DNA of 31,820 nt from Proteobacteria bacterium UBA1148. Lineage in GTDB: Bacteria; Pseudomonadota; Gammaproteobacteria; Steroidobacterales; Rariloculaceae. Positions 7,553 to 16,372 of the stretch are shown one piece after another (the stretch's first letter is position 1; every line of letters starts with the position of its first letter). Below the pieces are notes generated by a model, which worked only from the letters and a program-made list of their open reading frames with translations, had not been told where the DNA came from and searched no databases. The translations under genes and the position numbers were made by a program. The stretch spans positions 1,508-33,327 of the forward strand of contig DBZY01000025.1 of NCBI GenBank assembly GCA_002311835.1, written 5' to 3'.

Positions 7553-8248
7553 ATGAGGTTACTCGCATGGCCGTGGATACTTGCCTCAGCAACCTTGGCG
7601 GCCCAACAAACTACCCTCCCCGACACGATGGACACGAGCGAGCGGCCCAGTCCGAGAATTATCATCGATCCACGCGAATTCATTGCCGTTGATTTATTAG
7701 ACCCCGCATTCGATCGCAACAACCCCCGTTACCGAAGACTCCTACCCGAGACACTTAGAGAGACTCGACCACCATCCCCGATGCTTAAGTCTTCTCTGGG
7801 TGCAGCGTTCTCCGTGCGAGAGAATCAACCAGCCATCGAGTTGACCTTCGGAGAGCAGCCTGCGCTGGGTGAAACTCTGGGGATGCGGGTCAATCGGTTG
7901 GAGATCGAGCCCGCCGTAGTGAACCTTACTGTCGGCGACTCGTTTAGCCTAGATCAGCTTATTGTGAGAGCGTATGACGCTGATGGTGAATTTGTGGAGC
8001 ACGCACCACTGCAACTCGAGATCGAGGGTCCGCAAGGATTCATTGACCCTAACGCATTCGAGCTTGACGGAAAGACGCTGAGCATATTAGCTCGGGGAAT
8101 TGGACGGCTCTGGGTAACATCCATACTACCGGGGCGACTCGGCGAAAACTTCTCACTCCCCATGGTTGTAGTTGCACGCAATGCAGACACATCGGAAATT
8201 CGCCTAAGCTCCAGAGTCTACGAAAACGTGCCAGCTTCACCTCCCTGA
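7553..8248 (+). CDS. Exported protein of unknown function with an Ig-like (BIG2-type) segment
   Basis: This 231-residue protein has a short signal peptide ending LAAQ and an AGGA ribosome site 7 nt before the ATG. The first half has no recognisable domain; it contains IIIDPREFIAVDLLDP and a Pro/Arg-rich region. The second half (about 113-215) reads like a bacterial Ig-like repeat: LEIEPAVVNLTVGDSFSLDQ, then VRAYDADGEFVEHAPLQLEIEG, then GRLWVTSILPG. No Cys or obvious catalytic motif is present. It stands alone, flanked by divergent and convergent genes, and is followed by an A+T-rich 149-base gap with no clear terminator. A periplasmic or surface adhesive or scaffold role would fit the fold but is unproven. 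Confidence 0.75.
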   Translation: MRLLAWPWILASATLAAQQTTLPDTMDTSERPSPRIIIDPREFIAVDLLDPAFDRNNPRYRRLLPETLRETRPPSPMLKSSLGAAFSVRENQPAIELTFGEQPALGETLGMRVNRLEIEPAVVNLTVGDSFSLDQLIVRAYDADGEFVEHAPLQLEIEGPQGFIDPNAFELDGKTLSILARGIGRLWVTSILPGRLGENFSLPMVVVARNADTSEIRLSSRVYENVPASPP

Positions 8249-8397
8249 CACGTCAAAATGTCCAACCTGACACTCCCGCAAAAATCACGTTTTTTCTATT
8301 AATTTTCTAAAAATCTGTTTTAGAGTTTAGTACTTATTTCTTTTTTTAAAATACGGCTCTACATGGGACCATATTTCTAGTGGCTAATCTTCTGAAA

Positions 8398-9660
8398 TTA
8401 TGGCTCTAATTCGCTTTGCAATGTCGGACGATCAAAAGGAAACGTCTCATTTGCAACGCGTGAGTCTACTAATCCATACCTCAGAAATGCATCTAGATCG
8501 TAAGTGTCATAGCCTGAGATATCGAAGAAATACGTTCCCAGATCTGGAATATCATCAATGCCAGGAAGAGCAATCCCGCTGTCATAAAAGAGGATAGCCT
8601 CACTCAAGCGACTAAACTCACCGGTGTGCATATACCGAGGGCGTAAGGCGACGTTACGCAGGCTCGGCACTTTCATTTCTCCTCCATCTTCCTGATCACC
8701 TGTCACAATCTGTCGACCGAGATCAAATTTCATAAGACGCAGGCCAATATTTAAAAAATCATTGCTGGTAAAGAGTGGTGGCTCATGGCAGTTAACACAG
8801 TGCAACCTTTGAAAAGCCCTCCAGCCGAAGGCTGCCTGCTCTGTCAGTGCGGTTTCATCGCCTGCCATATAGAGATCCCAAGGTGTCTGGTCCGCTACTA
8901 GGGTCCGCTCGTAAGTCGCAATGGCGAACGCAATCCTAACGGGTGTGATTTCGGGATCGTAGAAAGCAGCCTGGAATAACGACGGGTAGTCCGGGTTAGA
9001 CTCGATGGCGTTGGAGACATCGGCTGGTAGGTTTCGAGCCAAGGCTAACGGCCGAACACCCTTGAGCTTCTCAGTTAACTCATCCCAGGCACGATTCGGC
9101 CGAGTCATCTCAGTTGGGTTAGTCAACGGCGCAAGCGCTTGATTCTCTAAAGCGCCGCCGCTGGCAATTGCTACATCTCCAGTAAGCGGATCAACGAATT
9201 CAGAGCTCGCCCGACCATCCCAGAAAACTTCATTCGCCCAAAGTGCCCCGAAATTCGACGGCGCGATGCGTGTTGTTACTTGCGGATCGCGACCAAAAAT
9301 TGGGTGTTCTAACGGCTCACCAGCCTCATTCATTAGAACAACACCTGGGGAACCCCAGACATCATCAATGGTTCCTTTGTCCGTACCAGTGTGTCTTCCC
9401 ACCCGGGGATCGGCACCACCAGCCGCGGGTCGATGACAAGTCCCGCACGCCATAGTGTTATTGCTTGAGAGCTGCTCGTCCCAGAAAAGCACTTTTCCGA
9501 GTACGCGTTTAGCCTCAGTAATAGGGTTCTCGACAGGAACCGGAACCGCTGGAAGCTGTGCCAAAACCCCTGACCAGGCGCTTACACAGACCAGCATTGA
9601 TGCAACAGTGATCCTTAGAACCATAGGCCTCAGTGTCTCAGTTTTGAGCTTATGTTTCAT
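8398..9660 (-). CDS. Di-heme cytochrome c peroxidase, MauG/CcpA family
   Basis: The 420-residue protein is exported (leader to about residue 34, SGVLAQ) and has two c-type haem attachment motifs, CGTCH (72-76) and CVNCH (288-292), in the spacing of the CCP/MauG family. Other family marks are LGKVLFWDEQLS after the leader, VFWDGRA near 146-151, RTLVADQTPWD and RNVALRPRYMHTGEF, in which the Met/His region near the second haem lies. It would reduce peroxides or oxidise a protein partner in the periplasm with electrons from a small cytochrome. ATG 9660 has a weak ribosome site; an in-frame ATG at 9624 with GAGG just before it is a good alternative start and keeps a signal peptide. It is divergent from 9747, with 86 bases between. 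Confidence 0.93.
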   Translation of the reverse strand: MKHKLKTETLRPMVLRITVASMLVCVSAWSGVLAQLPAVPVPVENPITEAKRVLGKVLFWDEQLSSNNTMACGTCHRPAAGGADPRVGRHTGTDKGTIDDVWGSPGVVLMNEAGEPLEHPIFGRDPQVTTRIAPSNFGALWANEVFWDGRASSEFVDPLTGDVAIASGGALENQALAPLTNPTEMTRPNRAWDELTEKLKGVRPLALARNLPADVSNAIESNPDYPSLFQAAFYDPEITPVRIAFAIATYERTLVADQTPWDLYMAGDETALTEQAAFGWRAFQRLHCVNCHEPPLFTSNDFLNIGLRLMKFDLGRQIVTGDQEDGGEMKVPSLRNVALRPRYMHTGEFSRLSEAILFYDSGIALPGIDDIPDLGTYFFDISGYDTYDLDAFLRYGLVDSRVANETFPFDRPTLQSELEP

Positions 9661-9746
9661 TACTGATTTTTCTAAGGCTCTCCGCTGATATCAATAAAAC
9701 CATTCATATTTCCTTACACAGTACATGTTCTTCCTATTGAGACAGT

Positions 9747-10805
9747 ATGATCTCTACCATGCCTGATCCAGCAAAGCCTAGCGCCAAGGTCCTTGAGGCA
9801 CTTGGGCTGGCCGAAGCCAAGCTCACGCTATTCAAATCCGGGCTCATTAACAACAGTTGGCGTGCAGATACCTCAGATGGAAATACTGTGGTGGTCCAGC
9901 GAGTCAATCCTATTTTCCCTGTCGCCATTAATAACGACATCAACATTGTGACCAAGCATCTAGAGAACAAGGGCATCCTCACACCACGAATCTTACCAAC
10001 AGTGGGGAAAAAGCTTGTGTTAGTGACCTCCGGTGAACTTTGGCGCCTGATGACTTTTATACCTGGCATAACACGAGACATTTTAGAAAATCCCCGCCAG
10101 GCGAACGAAGCGGGCGCCTTACTCGCCCGATTTCATCTTGCACTAAGTGATCTCGAACACACCTTCGAAAACGCACGATTGGGTGTTCACAACACGCCGC
10201 TACATCTGGAAACGTTAAAAAATGCGCTAGAGGATTATAAAACTCACGCTCGATTCAACGAGATCAACCCAATAGGCGAACTCATTCTCGACATGGCCTC
10301 TACACTACCCGAGCTACCAGCATCCACCGATCGCATCGTGCACGGCGATCCAAAAATATCCAATATCGTTTTTGACGAGGTTACCGACAACGCAACCTGC
10401 CTAATCGACCTCGATACTATTGCCTCCATGCCTATTATTTTTGAGATGGGTGATGCCTTTCGTTCTTGGTGTAATCCATACGGCGAGGAGAATAAAGAAG
10501 CGACTTTCTCACTCCCACTTTTTCACTCTGCGGTTATAGGCTACATGCAGGAAGCGCGTAACTTTCTAACCGTAGAAGAGTGGCGTGCGTTACCAGGGGC
10601 AACTCTTACAATTGCGATCGAACTAGCAGCGCGGTTTACGGCCGACGCACTGATGGAACGCCATTTCAGCTGGGACTCGGAACGGTATAGGGACGCCAGT
10701 GAGCACAACCAAGTCCGAGCCCAAAGTCAGATCAGCCTGGCACATAGCATTCGCGAGCAATGGACAACACTTGAAGATGTGATCAGAGCCGCTATTGACA
10801 GTTGA
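9747..10805 (+). CDS. Aminoglycoside-phosphotransferase-fold kinase, possibly sugar kinase
   Basis: A 352-residue cytoplasmic protein with the APH-family kinase fold. It has an N-lobe (about 20-105; SGLINNSWRA, then VVVQRVN), the catalytic loop HGDPKISN (199-206, catalytic Asp201, Asn206) and the metal-binding LIDLDT (Asp221/Asp223). The C-lobe has GDAFRSWCNPYGEE and AIELAARFTADAL, which I associate with NahK-like N-acetylhexosamine 1-kinases and related small-molecule kinases; the substrate is not settled. Drug resistance is not implied by the fold. A second in-frame ATG (9759) is a possible start, and neither ATG has a strong ribosome site. It precedes hemA by 167 bases in the same direction and may or may not share its transcript. 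Confidence 0.82.
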   Translation: MISTMPDPAKPSAKVLEALGLAEAKLTLFKSGLINNSWRADTSDGNTVVVQRVNPIFPVAINNDINIVTKHLENKGILTPRILPTVGKKLVLVTSGELWRLMTFIPGITRDILENPRQANEAGALLARFHLALSDLEHTFENARLGVHNTPLHLETLKNALEDYKTHARFNEINPIGELILDMASTLPELPASTDRIVHGDPKISNIVFDEVTDNATCLIDLDTIASMPIIFEMGDAFRSWCNPYGEENKEATFSLPLFHSAVIGYMQEARNFLTVEEWRALPGATLTIAIELAARFTADALMERHFSWDSERYRDASEHNQVRAQSQISLAHSIREQWTTLEDVIRAAIDS

Positions 10806-10837
10806 TGTGTACGAGGGTGGCTTCTACAGATGGTTTA

Positions 10838-10868
10838 TTGAAACGATTAGCTGATTTGGAAATATAAA
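10838..10868 (+). promoter_or_regulatory. Candidate sigma-70 promoter for the haem operon
   Basis: TTGAAA (10838-10843) and TATAAA (10863-10868) each match five of six bases of the -35 and -10 consensus, but the spacer is 19 bases, longer than ideal. The site would leave a leader of about 100 bases before hemA, containing a weak CGGCA/TGCCG inverted repeat around 10909-10935. It was chosen by eye only. Confidence 0.33.
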
Positions 10869-10972
10869 CTATCCCTTTCTTGAAGGTGTCTTGCTAGACA
10901 TCATTGATCGGCAACATTTTTATGTGACACTGCCGTGACAATTCACAGCTTCTGGTCTCTACCCTGTAGCCT

Positions 10973-12328
10973 ATGTTAGAAGATCTGGGCATCGTTGGTA
11001 TTTCTTGGCGCCATAGCGATAGTAAGGCGTTACAACGCTTTGCTCTACGTCGGGGCGAAGAAGCAGAACTCCTTGCTCGATTTGCCAAGCATGCGGGACT
11101 CTCTGAGCTCGCCTATCTTGAAACCTGCAATCGTATAGAGCTCATTTTTTCCCGAACGCCAGACACGCCGACTAAAGACATTCGGCCACTAGTCTACGAA
11201 CTCCTGACCGGACAGACTCCCGCAGCAGGCGAAGCGGAACGTTCGCTCAAGGCTTGGCAGGGTGAAGGTGCCTGCGAGCATTTATTCCTTGTCGCAACCG
11301 GACTCGATTCCGCCGTAGTAGGTGAAGTCGAGATCGTCGGGCAGGTTCGCTCCTGCCACGAGCTTGCGCTAGATCTCGGTCTGAGCGGCTATCGTCTTGA
11401 GCTGCTCTTCAAAGAATCCCTGCGCATTGCAGCTGAAGTGCGCGACGAAACCAACCTAGGCGAGGGACGTGTATCACTGGCGGAAATCGCAGTGAAGCAT
11501 ATTCGCGAGCGCCTGGAGCACACGCCAGGAGCGGTCGCACTCGTTGGGATTTCACCTATGACCGAACGTACCGCTCTGTCGCTAACGAAAAAATGTTCAG
11601 ATACAAAAGTGTCGCTGATTATTGTTAATAGAACAGCTGACAAAGCCAGAACGTTCGCTGACAAGTTAGGTGCGGAGGCAATGTCACTCAAGGAGTTTGT
11701 GACGGAACCGCCTGCCATAGAGGCGGTTCTCACATCAACTAGTGCAGAAACTCCTCTACTAACGAAATCCGTTTTGGAACGAATAGCTGCTAAATCACCC
11801 TCAGGCCAGCCCCCCCTTTTCATTGATATGGCTGTTCCGCCAGACATTGATAAGCACGCGTGCAAGGAACTTCATCTCAAATGCCTCAGTATGGATGACA
11901 TCATCCACGAAGCGGAAAGCAACCGTCAGGCACGACTGATGGAAGCAGCTCAAGCCCGTCAACGGGTGGACAACGCCCTCTTGCGGCTTCACGACCAGTT
12001 TGCTGAACGCGCCTACGGGCCGCTCTTTGGAGCACTGCAAAATCGTTATCGACACACCGCTCGGATGGGCGTGAACCGTTTGCTAAGTAAGGAGCTGAAG
12101 GGGCTCGGCGCTGCCGAACGCGAGGCTATAGAGACTTGGGCTGAGGTGCTAGCACGACGCTTTGCGCACATACCAACACTTGGATTAAGAGGCCTACTCC
12201 ACTACGGTCCCGATGGGTCACTTGAGGCTTTTCTCGAAGGCCTCGATGCTGAATTCGCCGATGAATTACGGCAGGCGTTGAACCGAAGTACAACCAAAAG
12301 CGGACAAAATCGAGTAGCAGAGTCATGA
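10973..12328 (+). CDS. hemA: Glutamyl-tRNA reductase
   Basis: It reduces glutamyl-tRNA(Glu) to glutamate-1-semialdehyde with NADPH, the first committed step of the C5 haem pathway, in the cytoplasm. The 451-residue length is slightly over the usual 420-430. Seen in order: N-terminal catalytic domain starting GISWRHSDSKALQRFAL, the nucleophile in ETCNRIEL (Cys52), GEVEIVGQVR, LFKESLRIAAEVR, an NADP-binding domain (about 180-320; IIVNRTADKA, then FIDMAVPPDID), and a C-terminal dimerisation domain with MDDIIHEAESNRQAR. The nucleotide loop reads VALVGISPMTERTAL, lacking the usual GAGEMxxL glycines, which is odd. The stop overlaps hemC by ATGA. It is the first gene of an eleven-gene operon. Confidence 0.96.
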   Translation: MLEDLGIVGISWRHSDSKALQRFALRRGEEAELLARFAKHAGLSELAYLETCNRIELIFSRTPDTPTKDIRPLVYELLTGQTPAAGEAERSLKAWQGEGACEHLFLVATGLDSAVVGEVEIVGQVRSCHELALDLGLSGYRLELLFKESLRIAAEVRDETNLGEGRVSLAEIAVKHIRERLEHTPGAVALVGISPMTERTALSLTKKCSDTKVSLIIVNRTADKARTFADKLGAEAMSLKEFVTEPPAIEAVLTSTSAETPLLTKSVLERIAAKSPSGQPPLFIDMAVPPDIDKHACKELHLKCLSMDDIIHEAESNRQARLMEAAQARQRVDNALLRLHDQFAERAYGPLFGALQNRYRHTARMGVNRLLSKELKGLGAAEREAIETWAEVLARRFAHIPTLGLRGLLHYGPDGSLEAFLEGLDAEFADELRQALNRSTTKSGQNRVAES

Positions 12329-13251
12329 AGATTCGCATTGGCACTCGTGGCTCGCATCTGGCGCGAACACAATCCACAACAGTTGCAAGTAAGCTTGAAA
12401 GACTTGGACACGAGGTCGAGTTAGTCATCATTAAAACTGCTGGTGATCAGTCCACCGCAACATCTTTTGGTGATATTGGTCCGCAAGGTGTGTTCGTCCG
12501 GGAAATTGAGCAGGCCTTACTAGACAAAGTGGTAGACATTGCGGTGCACTCATACAAAGACCTACCGACGCAATCGCCAAATGAACTGACAATCGCGGCT
12601 GTCCCTGCACGGCTTGATGCCGCAGATGCTCTCGTCATGCGTAAAGATGCCGCCACCAATGACGATCAGGAATTACCTATTGCGCCGGACACGAAGATCG
12701 GTACAGCATCGGTACGTCGCCAGGCCTGGATTAAGCATCTACGCCCAGATATCACCGTGGAGCCGACGCGAGGCAACGTACCAACGCGTATTGGACGATT
12801 GAAGGAAGGCTTCGACGGTGTCGTACTTGCGGCTGCAGGGCTCCAGAGGCTAAAAGCAAGTACACTCGATGATGTACCCGACCTAGACCTAGAAGATGTA
12901 GTTATAAAACGCATCCTTCCAGATGTTTTCGTACCAGCACCAGCGCAGGGTGCTCTGGCCGTACAGTGCCGTAACGCGGATACCAAACTCCTAGATGTTC
13001 TACAAACACTAAACGATGCAGATACCCGACGCTGCATTTACGCTGAACGCGTACTACTTGAGCGCGTAGAGGGAGGCTGCGACCTCGCATTTGGTGCCTA
13101 TGCAGCTCCCGATAAATCTTTTAACGGTGGGTTCCAACTCATCTCACTTTTAGAACACAACGGCAAGCTACTAAGGAGTAAGGCACGAGGCACAGACCCG
13201 ATCGCCCTAGCTGAACCCGTTTGGCAAGCCCTCGCTCGAAGGCTTAAATAA
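12325..13251 (+). CDS. hemC: Porphobilinogen deaminase (hydroxymethylbilane synthase)
   Basis: It joins four porphobilinogen units into hydroxymethylbilane in the cytoplasm. The 308 residues match the family length. Motifs seen are the opening RIGTRGSHLARTQS, VHSYKDLPTQ, DALVMR, IGTASVRRQAW, RGNVPTRIGRL, VLAAAGLQRL, PAPAQGALAVQCR and RVEGGCDLAFGAYA. In the last, Cys252 is the attachment site of the dipyrromethane cofactor. The C-terminal domain is a little short and poorly conserved, which is common. The start ATG overlaps the hemA stop by four bases, and hemD follows after 10 bases. Confidence 0.97.
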   Translation: MKIRIGTRGSHLARTQSTTVASKLERLGHEVELVIIKTAGDQSTATSFGDIGPQGVFVREIEQALLDKVVDIAVHSYKDLPTQSPNELTIAAVPARLDAADALVMRKDAATNDDQELPIAPDTKIGTASVRRQAWIKHLRPDITVEPTRGNVPTRIGRLKEGFDGVVLAAAGLQRLKASTLDDVPDLDLEDVVIKRILPDVFVPAPAQGALAVQCRNADTKLLDVLQTLNDADTRRCIYAERVLLERVEGGCDLAFGAYAAPDKSFNGGFQLISLLEHNGKLLRSKARGTDPIALAEPVWQALARRLK

Positions 13252-13261
13252 ATACACCTCT

Positions 13262-14017
13262 ATGAATTCACTGAAAGGAAAACGAGTACTGATTACACGA
13301 GCTGTCGAGGATTGTGCCGCTTGGGCAGCACAACTAAAAAACGCGGGCGCTATACCTGTGATCCTACCCTGCATCTCGTGCGAATTCATTGACGAGCCTA
13401 CAACCAAAGCGCACCTCATGTACGCATTAATGGAAATGGACTGGGTGGTATTCACTTCCCGCCGTGGTGTAGAAGCGTTCGTACGATTCGTCGAGAAAAC
13501 AGAGTGCGGCGCTTTGCTGGCGGGGACGCAAATCGCCGTAGTAGGGGCCGCGACCGCAGATGCTGCCCTCAAGCTACTGGACCGAGTCGATCTTACAGCG
13601 GAGGTTGGTACAGCAGAATCTCTCTCACAGACTCTGGCATATCGGGTAAAGGAGAATGCCTCCCCCGAGCAACTCACGTCTCGAATTCTTATTGCTGTAG
13701 CGGAAAATGCTAGCTCTGCGCTTGAAGACAACCTCACCGCAGCAGGCAATGAGTGTACACGCCTTGATGTCTATCGTACTGTCCCGGTCAATACGTGCCG
13801 GGTAAAACAACCTCTCTCGGAACTCCGTGCAGATAAAATTCTTCTTGCAAGCCCGTCCGCTGTGACCGGACTCTTGAATCAAATCAAGCTCGACACAAAA
13901 GTAGAGATTTTCACAATCGGTCCATCCACCAGTCGCGCGGCGCAAGTCGCTGAGATGGCTGTGACGGGCGAAGCCACAAACCCAAGTCTAGAAGGACTAA
14001 TGGAGACGATGCGATGA
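13262..14017 (+). CDS. hemD: Uroporphyrinogen-III synthase
   Basis: It closes hydroxymethylbilane with inversion of ring D to give uroporphyrinogen III. The 251 residues fit the family. Sequence conservation in HemD is low, so the call rests on a few features and on context: the start KGKRVLITRA followed by WAAQLKNAGAIPVILP, the segment DWVVFTSRRGVEAFVRF, IAVVGAATADAALKL, ILIAVAENASSALEDNL, LDVYRTVPV, LASPSAVTGLLNQI and FTIGPSTSRAAQ near the C-terminus. The order of secondary structure matches the two-lobed HemD fold. It lies between hemC and hemB (ATGA overlap with hemB). No good ribosome site precedes its ATG, suggesting translation coupled to hemC. Confidence 0.93.
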   Translation: MNSLKGKRVLITRAVEDCAAWAAQLKNAGAIPVILPCISCEFIDEPTTKAHLMYALMEMDWVVFTSRRGVEAFVRFVEKTECGALLAGTQIAVVGAATADAALKLLDRVDLTAEVGTAESLSQTLAYRVKENASPEQLTSRILIAVAENASSALEDNLTAAGNECTRLDVYRTVPVNTCRVKQPLSELRADKILLASPSAVTGLLNQIKLDTKVEIFTIGPSTSRAAQVAEMAVTGEATNPSLEGLMETMR

Positions 14018-15018
14018 GTGATTTGATATTGACAACACCGGGACGAGTCCGCCCGAGGCGATTACGCCGCAACCAAGTGATTAGGGATCTTGTAGCTGAG
14101 ACACATGTTGCACCATCGCAATTCATTGTCCCTCATTTTGTACTGCCGGCGGAAGACGCTGTGATCCCCATTCCCTCCATGCCGGGCATCGCAGAACTCG
14201 GTCTCGGTAACCTGATAAAACAAGTGGGTTCGGATCTGGAACTCGGCATTCGTTCTGTGTTGCTTTTTGGACGCCCCGATGATGCGGCACACAAAACCCC
14301 GAATGGTAAAGCCGCGTGGGCAGCAGACGGTGCGGTGCAAAAAGCCACCAACCGATTGAAATCAGAATTCGGTGACGACCTTATCGTCATGACTGATGTT
14401 TGTCTTTGCGCTTACACCGATCATGGGCACTGCGGGATTGTCCAGGACGGGTACGTAGTGAACGATGCCTCCCTTGCTCCACTGGTACAGACAGCTTTGA
14501 GTCATGCCGAAGCGGGTGCCGACGCAGTGGCTCCCTCCGACATGATGGACGGTCGCATTGCAGCCATTCGCGACGGCCTTGATGCCGCCGGACACGAGAA
14601 TGTCATCCTGTTAGCCTACGCTGCTAAATACGCCTCTGGATACTATGGGCCGTTCCGAGATGCGGCCGATTCCGCGCCGAGTCAGGGCGACCGGCAAAGC
14701 TACCAGATGGACTCACGCAATGCGCTCGAAGCACTGCGCGAAGCCGAGCTCGATGAACAAGAAGGTGCGGATATGTTGATGGTCAAACCCGCACTTGCGT
14801 ATCTAGATGTTATCCAGGCAGTACGCAGCACTAGCACTCTTCCTCTTTCCGCTTATAACGTCTCTGGCGAGTACGCTGCGGTGAAAGCCGCCGCTGCAAA
14901 CGGTTGGTTGGATGAAGCTCGGGTGGTGAGAGAAAACCTGATGGCGATTCGTCGTGCCGGTGCTGATCAGATCATCACATACCACGCACGGGATGCCATC
15001 AAAGGGGGTTGGCTATGA
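14014..15018 (+). CDS. hemB: Delta-aminolevulinic acid dehydratase (porphobilinogen synthase)
   Basis: It condenses two 5-aminolevulinate molecules to porphobilinogen. The 334 residues fit the family. The metal site reads DVCLCAYTDHGHCG, with Cys130, Cys132 and Cys140, so this is the zinc-cysteine type and not the Asp-rich magnesium type. The Schiff-base lysines are Lys205 (YAAKYASGYYGPFR) and Lys258 (MVKPALAYLD). APSDMMDGR and QMDSRNALEA are also typical. GGAG lies just upstream of the ATG, which overlaps the hemD stop; its own stop overlaps the hemL ATG (ATGA). It acts in the cytoplasm as an oligomer. Confidence 0.97.
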   Translation: MSDLILTTPGRVRPRRLRRNQVIRDLVAETHVAPSQFIVPHFVLPAEDAVIPIPSMPGIAELGLGNLIKQVGSDLELGIRSVLLFGRPDDAAHKTPNGKAAWAADGAVQKATNRLKSEFGDDLIVMTDVCLCAYTDHGHCGIVQDGYVVNDASLAPLVQTALSHAEAGADAVAPSDMMDGRIAAIRDGLDAAGHENVILLAYAAKYASGYYGPFRDAADSAPSQGDRQSYQMDSRNALEALREAELDEQEGADMLMVKPALAYLDVIQAVRSTSTLPLSAYNVSGEYAAVKAAAANGWLDEARVVRENLMAIRRAGADQIITYHARDAIKGGWL

Positions 15019-16355
15019 ACGGTGTTCCAGAAAGCGGACAGTCTGAACAGTGGTTTGCCCGAGCACTTAAATCACTACCTGGCGGCGTAAGCTCACCGGT
15101 GCGCGCATTCCGGAGCGTCGGGGGCACACCACGAGTCATCCATTCCGCCAAAGGCGCTGAAGTGATTGACGAGGATGGGAATAAATATCTCGATTTCGTG
15201 GGCTCCTGGGGACCTCTGATCCTGGGCCATGCGCATCCTGTATTGATTCAGGCGGTACGCGATGCCGCGCAACGCGGCACCTCTTTTGGAGCACCCTCTC
15301 GCCCGGAAATCGAACTAGCAGAAACCATAGTGGCTTCTTACCCTGGCATGGAGCAGGTTCGGTTCGTATCTTCGGGCACTGAAGCCGTGATGAGCGCTGT
15401 ACGACTTGCACGTGGCACCACCGGACGCGACCTCGTCGTCAAGTTTTCCGGTTGCTATCACGGCCACGTTGACTATCTATTAGTAGCAGCGGGCTCGGGG
15501 CTAGCCACCTTCGGTACGTTATCCTCCGATGGTGTACCAGAAGCATTTGTAGAACTTACGCGTGTACTTTGCCTTGATGACGACGAAGCCATAGAGATGC
15601 TCTTTACCAAAGAAGGTGACAAAATTGCAGCTGTCATAATTGAACCAGTGCCCGCAAACAATGGGTTGCTGCTGCAGCGCCCAAAATTTCTTGCAACGTT
15701 ACGCGAGCAATGCACGAAGTACGGGGCGCTCTTGATCTTTGACGAGGTAATTTCTGGATTTCGCTTGGGGGCAGGTGGTGGCGCTGAGCACTACGGGCTT
15801 AAACCGGACCTAGCTACCTTCGGCAAAGTCATCGGTGGCGGAATGCCGGTGGGCGCCTTTGGTGGATCACGAGAAATTATGAAAAACTTAGCCCCCGAAG
15901 GGGGGGTTTATCAGGCCGGTACGTTGTCTGGAAATCCTGTTGCTATGAAAGCGGGATTAGCAACGCTGCAGTACTTAAAAGAACAACACGCCTGGCGCAC
16001 GTTGGAAGAACTCGGTCGTTACGCCGAAGAACGTCTGTGTAAGGTACTGGAGAAGAGTCCCGTGCAGGCGCGTCTGGTGCGTATCGGCTCGATTTTCTGG
16101 ATCGCTTGGGGATCAAAAATCCCTCCTCGTACCGCAGAAAACATAAACGAAAATGCTGAACTCCATTACAGAAAAGTATTTCACGGTTTACTTAAGCGGG
16201 GTATCGCACTCGCGCCATCTGTCTATGAGGTGAGCTTTCTTTCACTGGCCCACACTAAGAATGATGTGGATCGCCTAGCCGAGAGCCTTGCTGACGTATT
16301 GGAAGAAATCTTTTCAGAGACTAATTTTCCGGAAAATGCAGATAGAACCCAATGA
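15015..16355 (+). CDS. hemL: Glutamate-1-semialdehyde 2,1-aminomutase
   Basis: A PLP enzyme that moves the amino group of glutamate-1-semialdehyde to give 5-aminolevulinate. The start is taken at ATG 15015, which overlaps the hemB stop and has AAAGGGGG 7 nt upstream; a TTG six bases earlier is less likely. It has 446 residues. Motifs include PGGVSSPVRAF, the substrate region LDFVGSWGPLILGHAHP, SSGTEAVMSAVRLARG, KFSGCYHGHVDYLLV, IIEPVPANNGLL, LIFDEVISGFR and FGKVIGGGMPVGAFGG, with the PLP lysine at Lys271. With hemA it completes the C5 route; no ALA synthase is present in the window. The histidine kinase follows after 17 bases. Confidence 0.97.
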   Translation: MNGVPESGQSEQWFARALKSLPGGVSSPVRAFRSVGGTPRVIHSAKGAEVIDEDGNKYLDFVGSWGPLILGHAHPVLIQAVRDAAQRGTSFGAPSRPEIELAETIVASYPGMEQVRFVSSGTEAVMSAVRLARGTTGRDLVVKFSGCYHGHVDYLLVAAGSGLATFGTLSSDGVPEAFVELTRVLCLDDDEAIEMLFTKEGDKIAAVIIEPVPANNGLLLQRPKFLATLREQCTKYGALLIFDEVISGFRLGAGGGAEHYGLKPDLATFGKVIGGGMPVGAFGGSREIMKNLAPEGGVYQAGTLSGNPVAMKAGLATLQYLKEQHAWRTLEELGRYAEERLCKVLEKSPVQARLVRIGSIFWIAWGSKIPPRTAENINENAELHYRKVFHGLLKRGIALAPSVYEVSFLSLAHTKNDVDRLAESLADVLEEIFSETNFPENADRTQ

Positions 16356-16372
16356 ACTCACTAGGAGTACCC

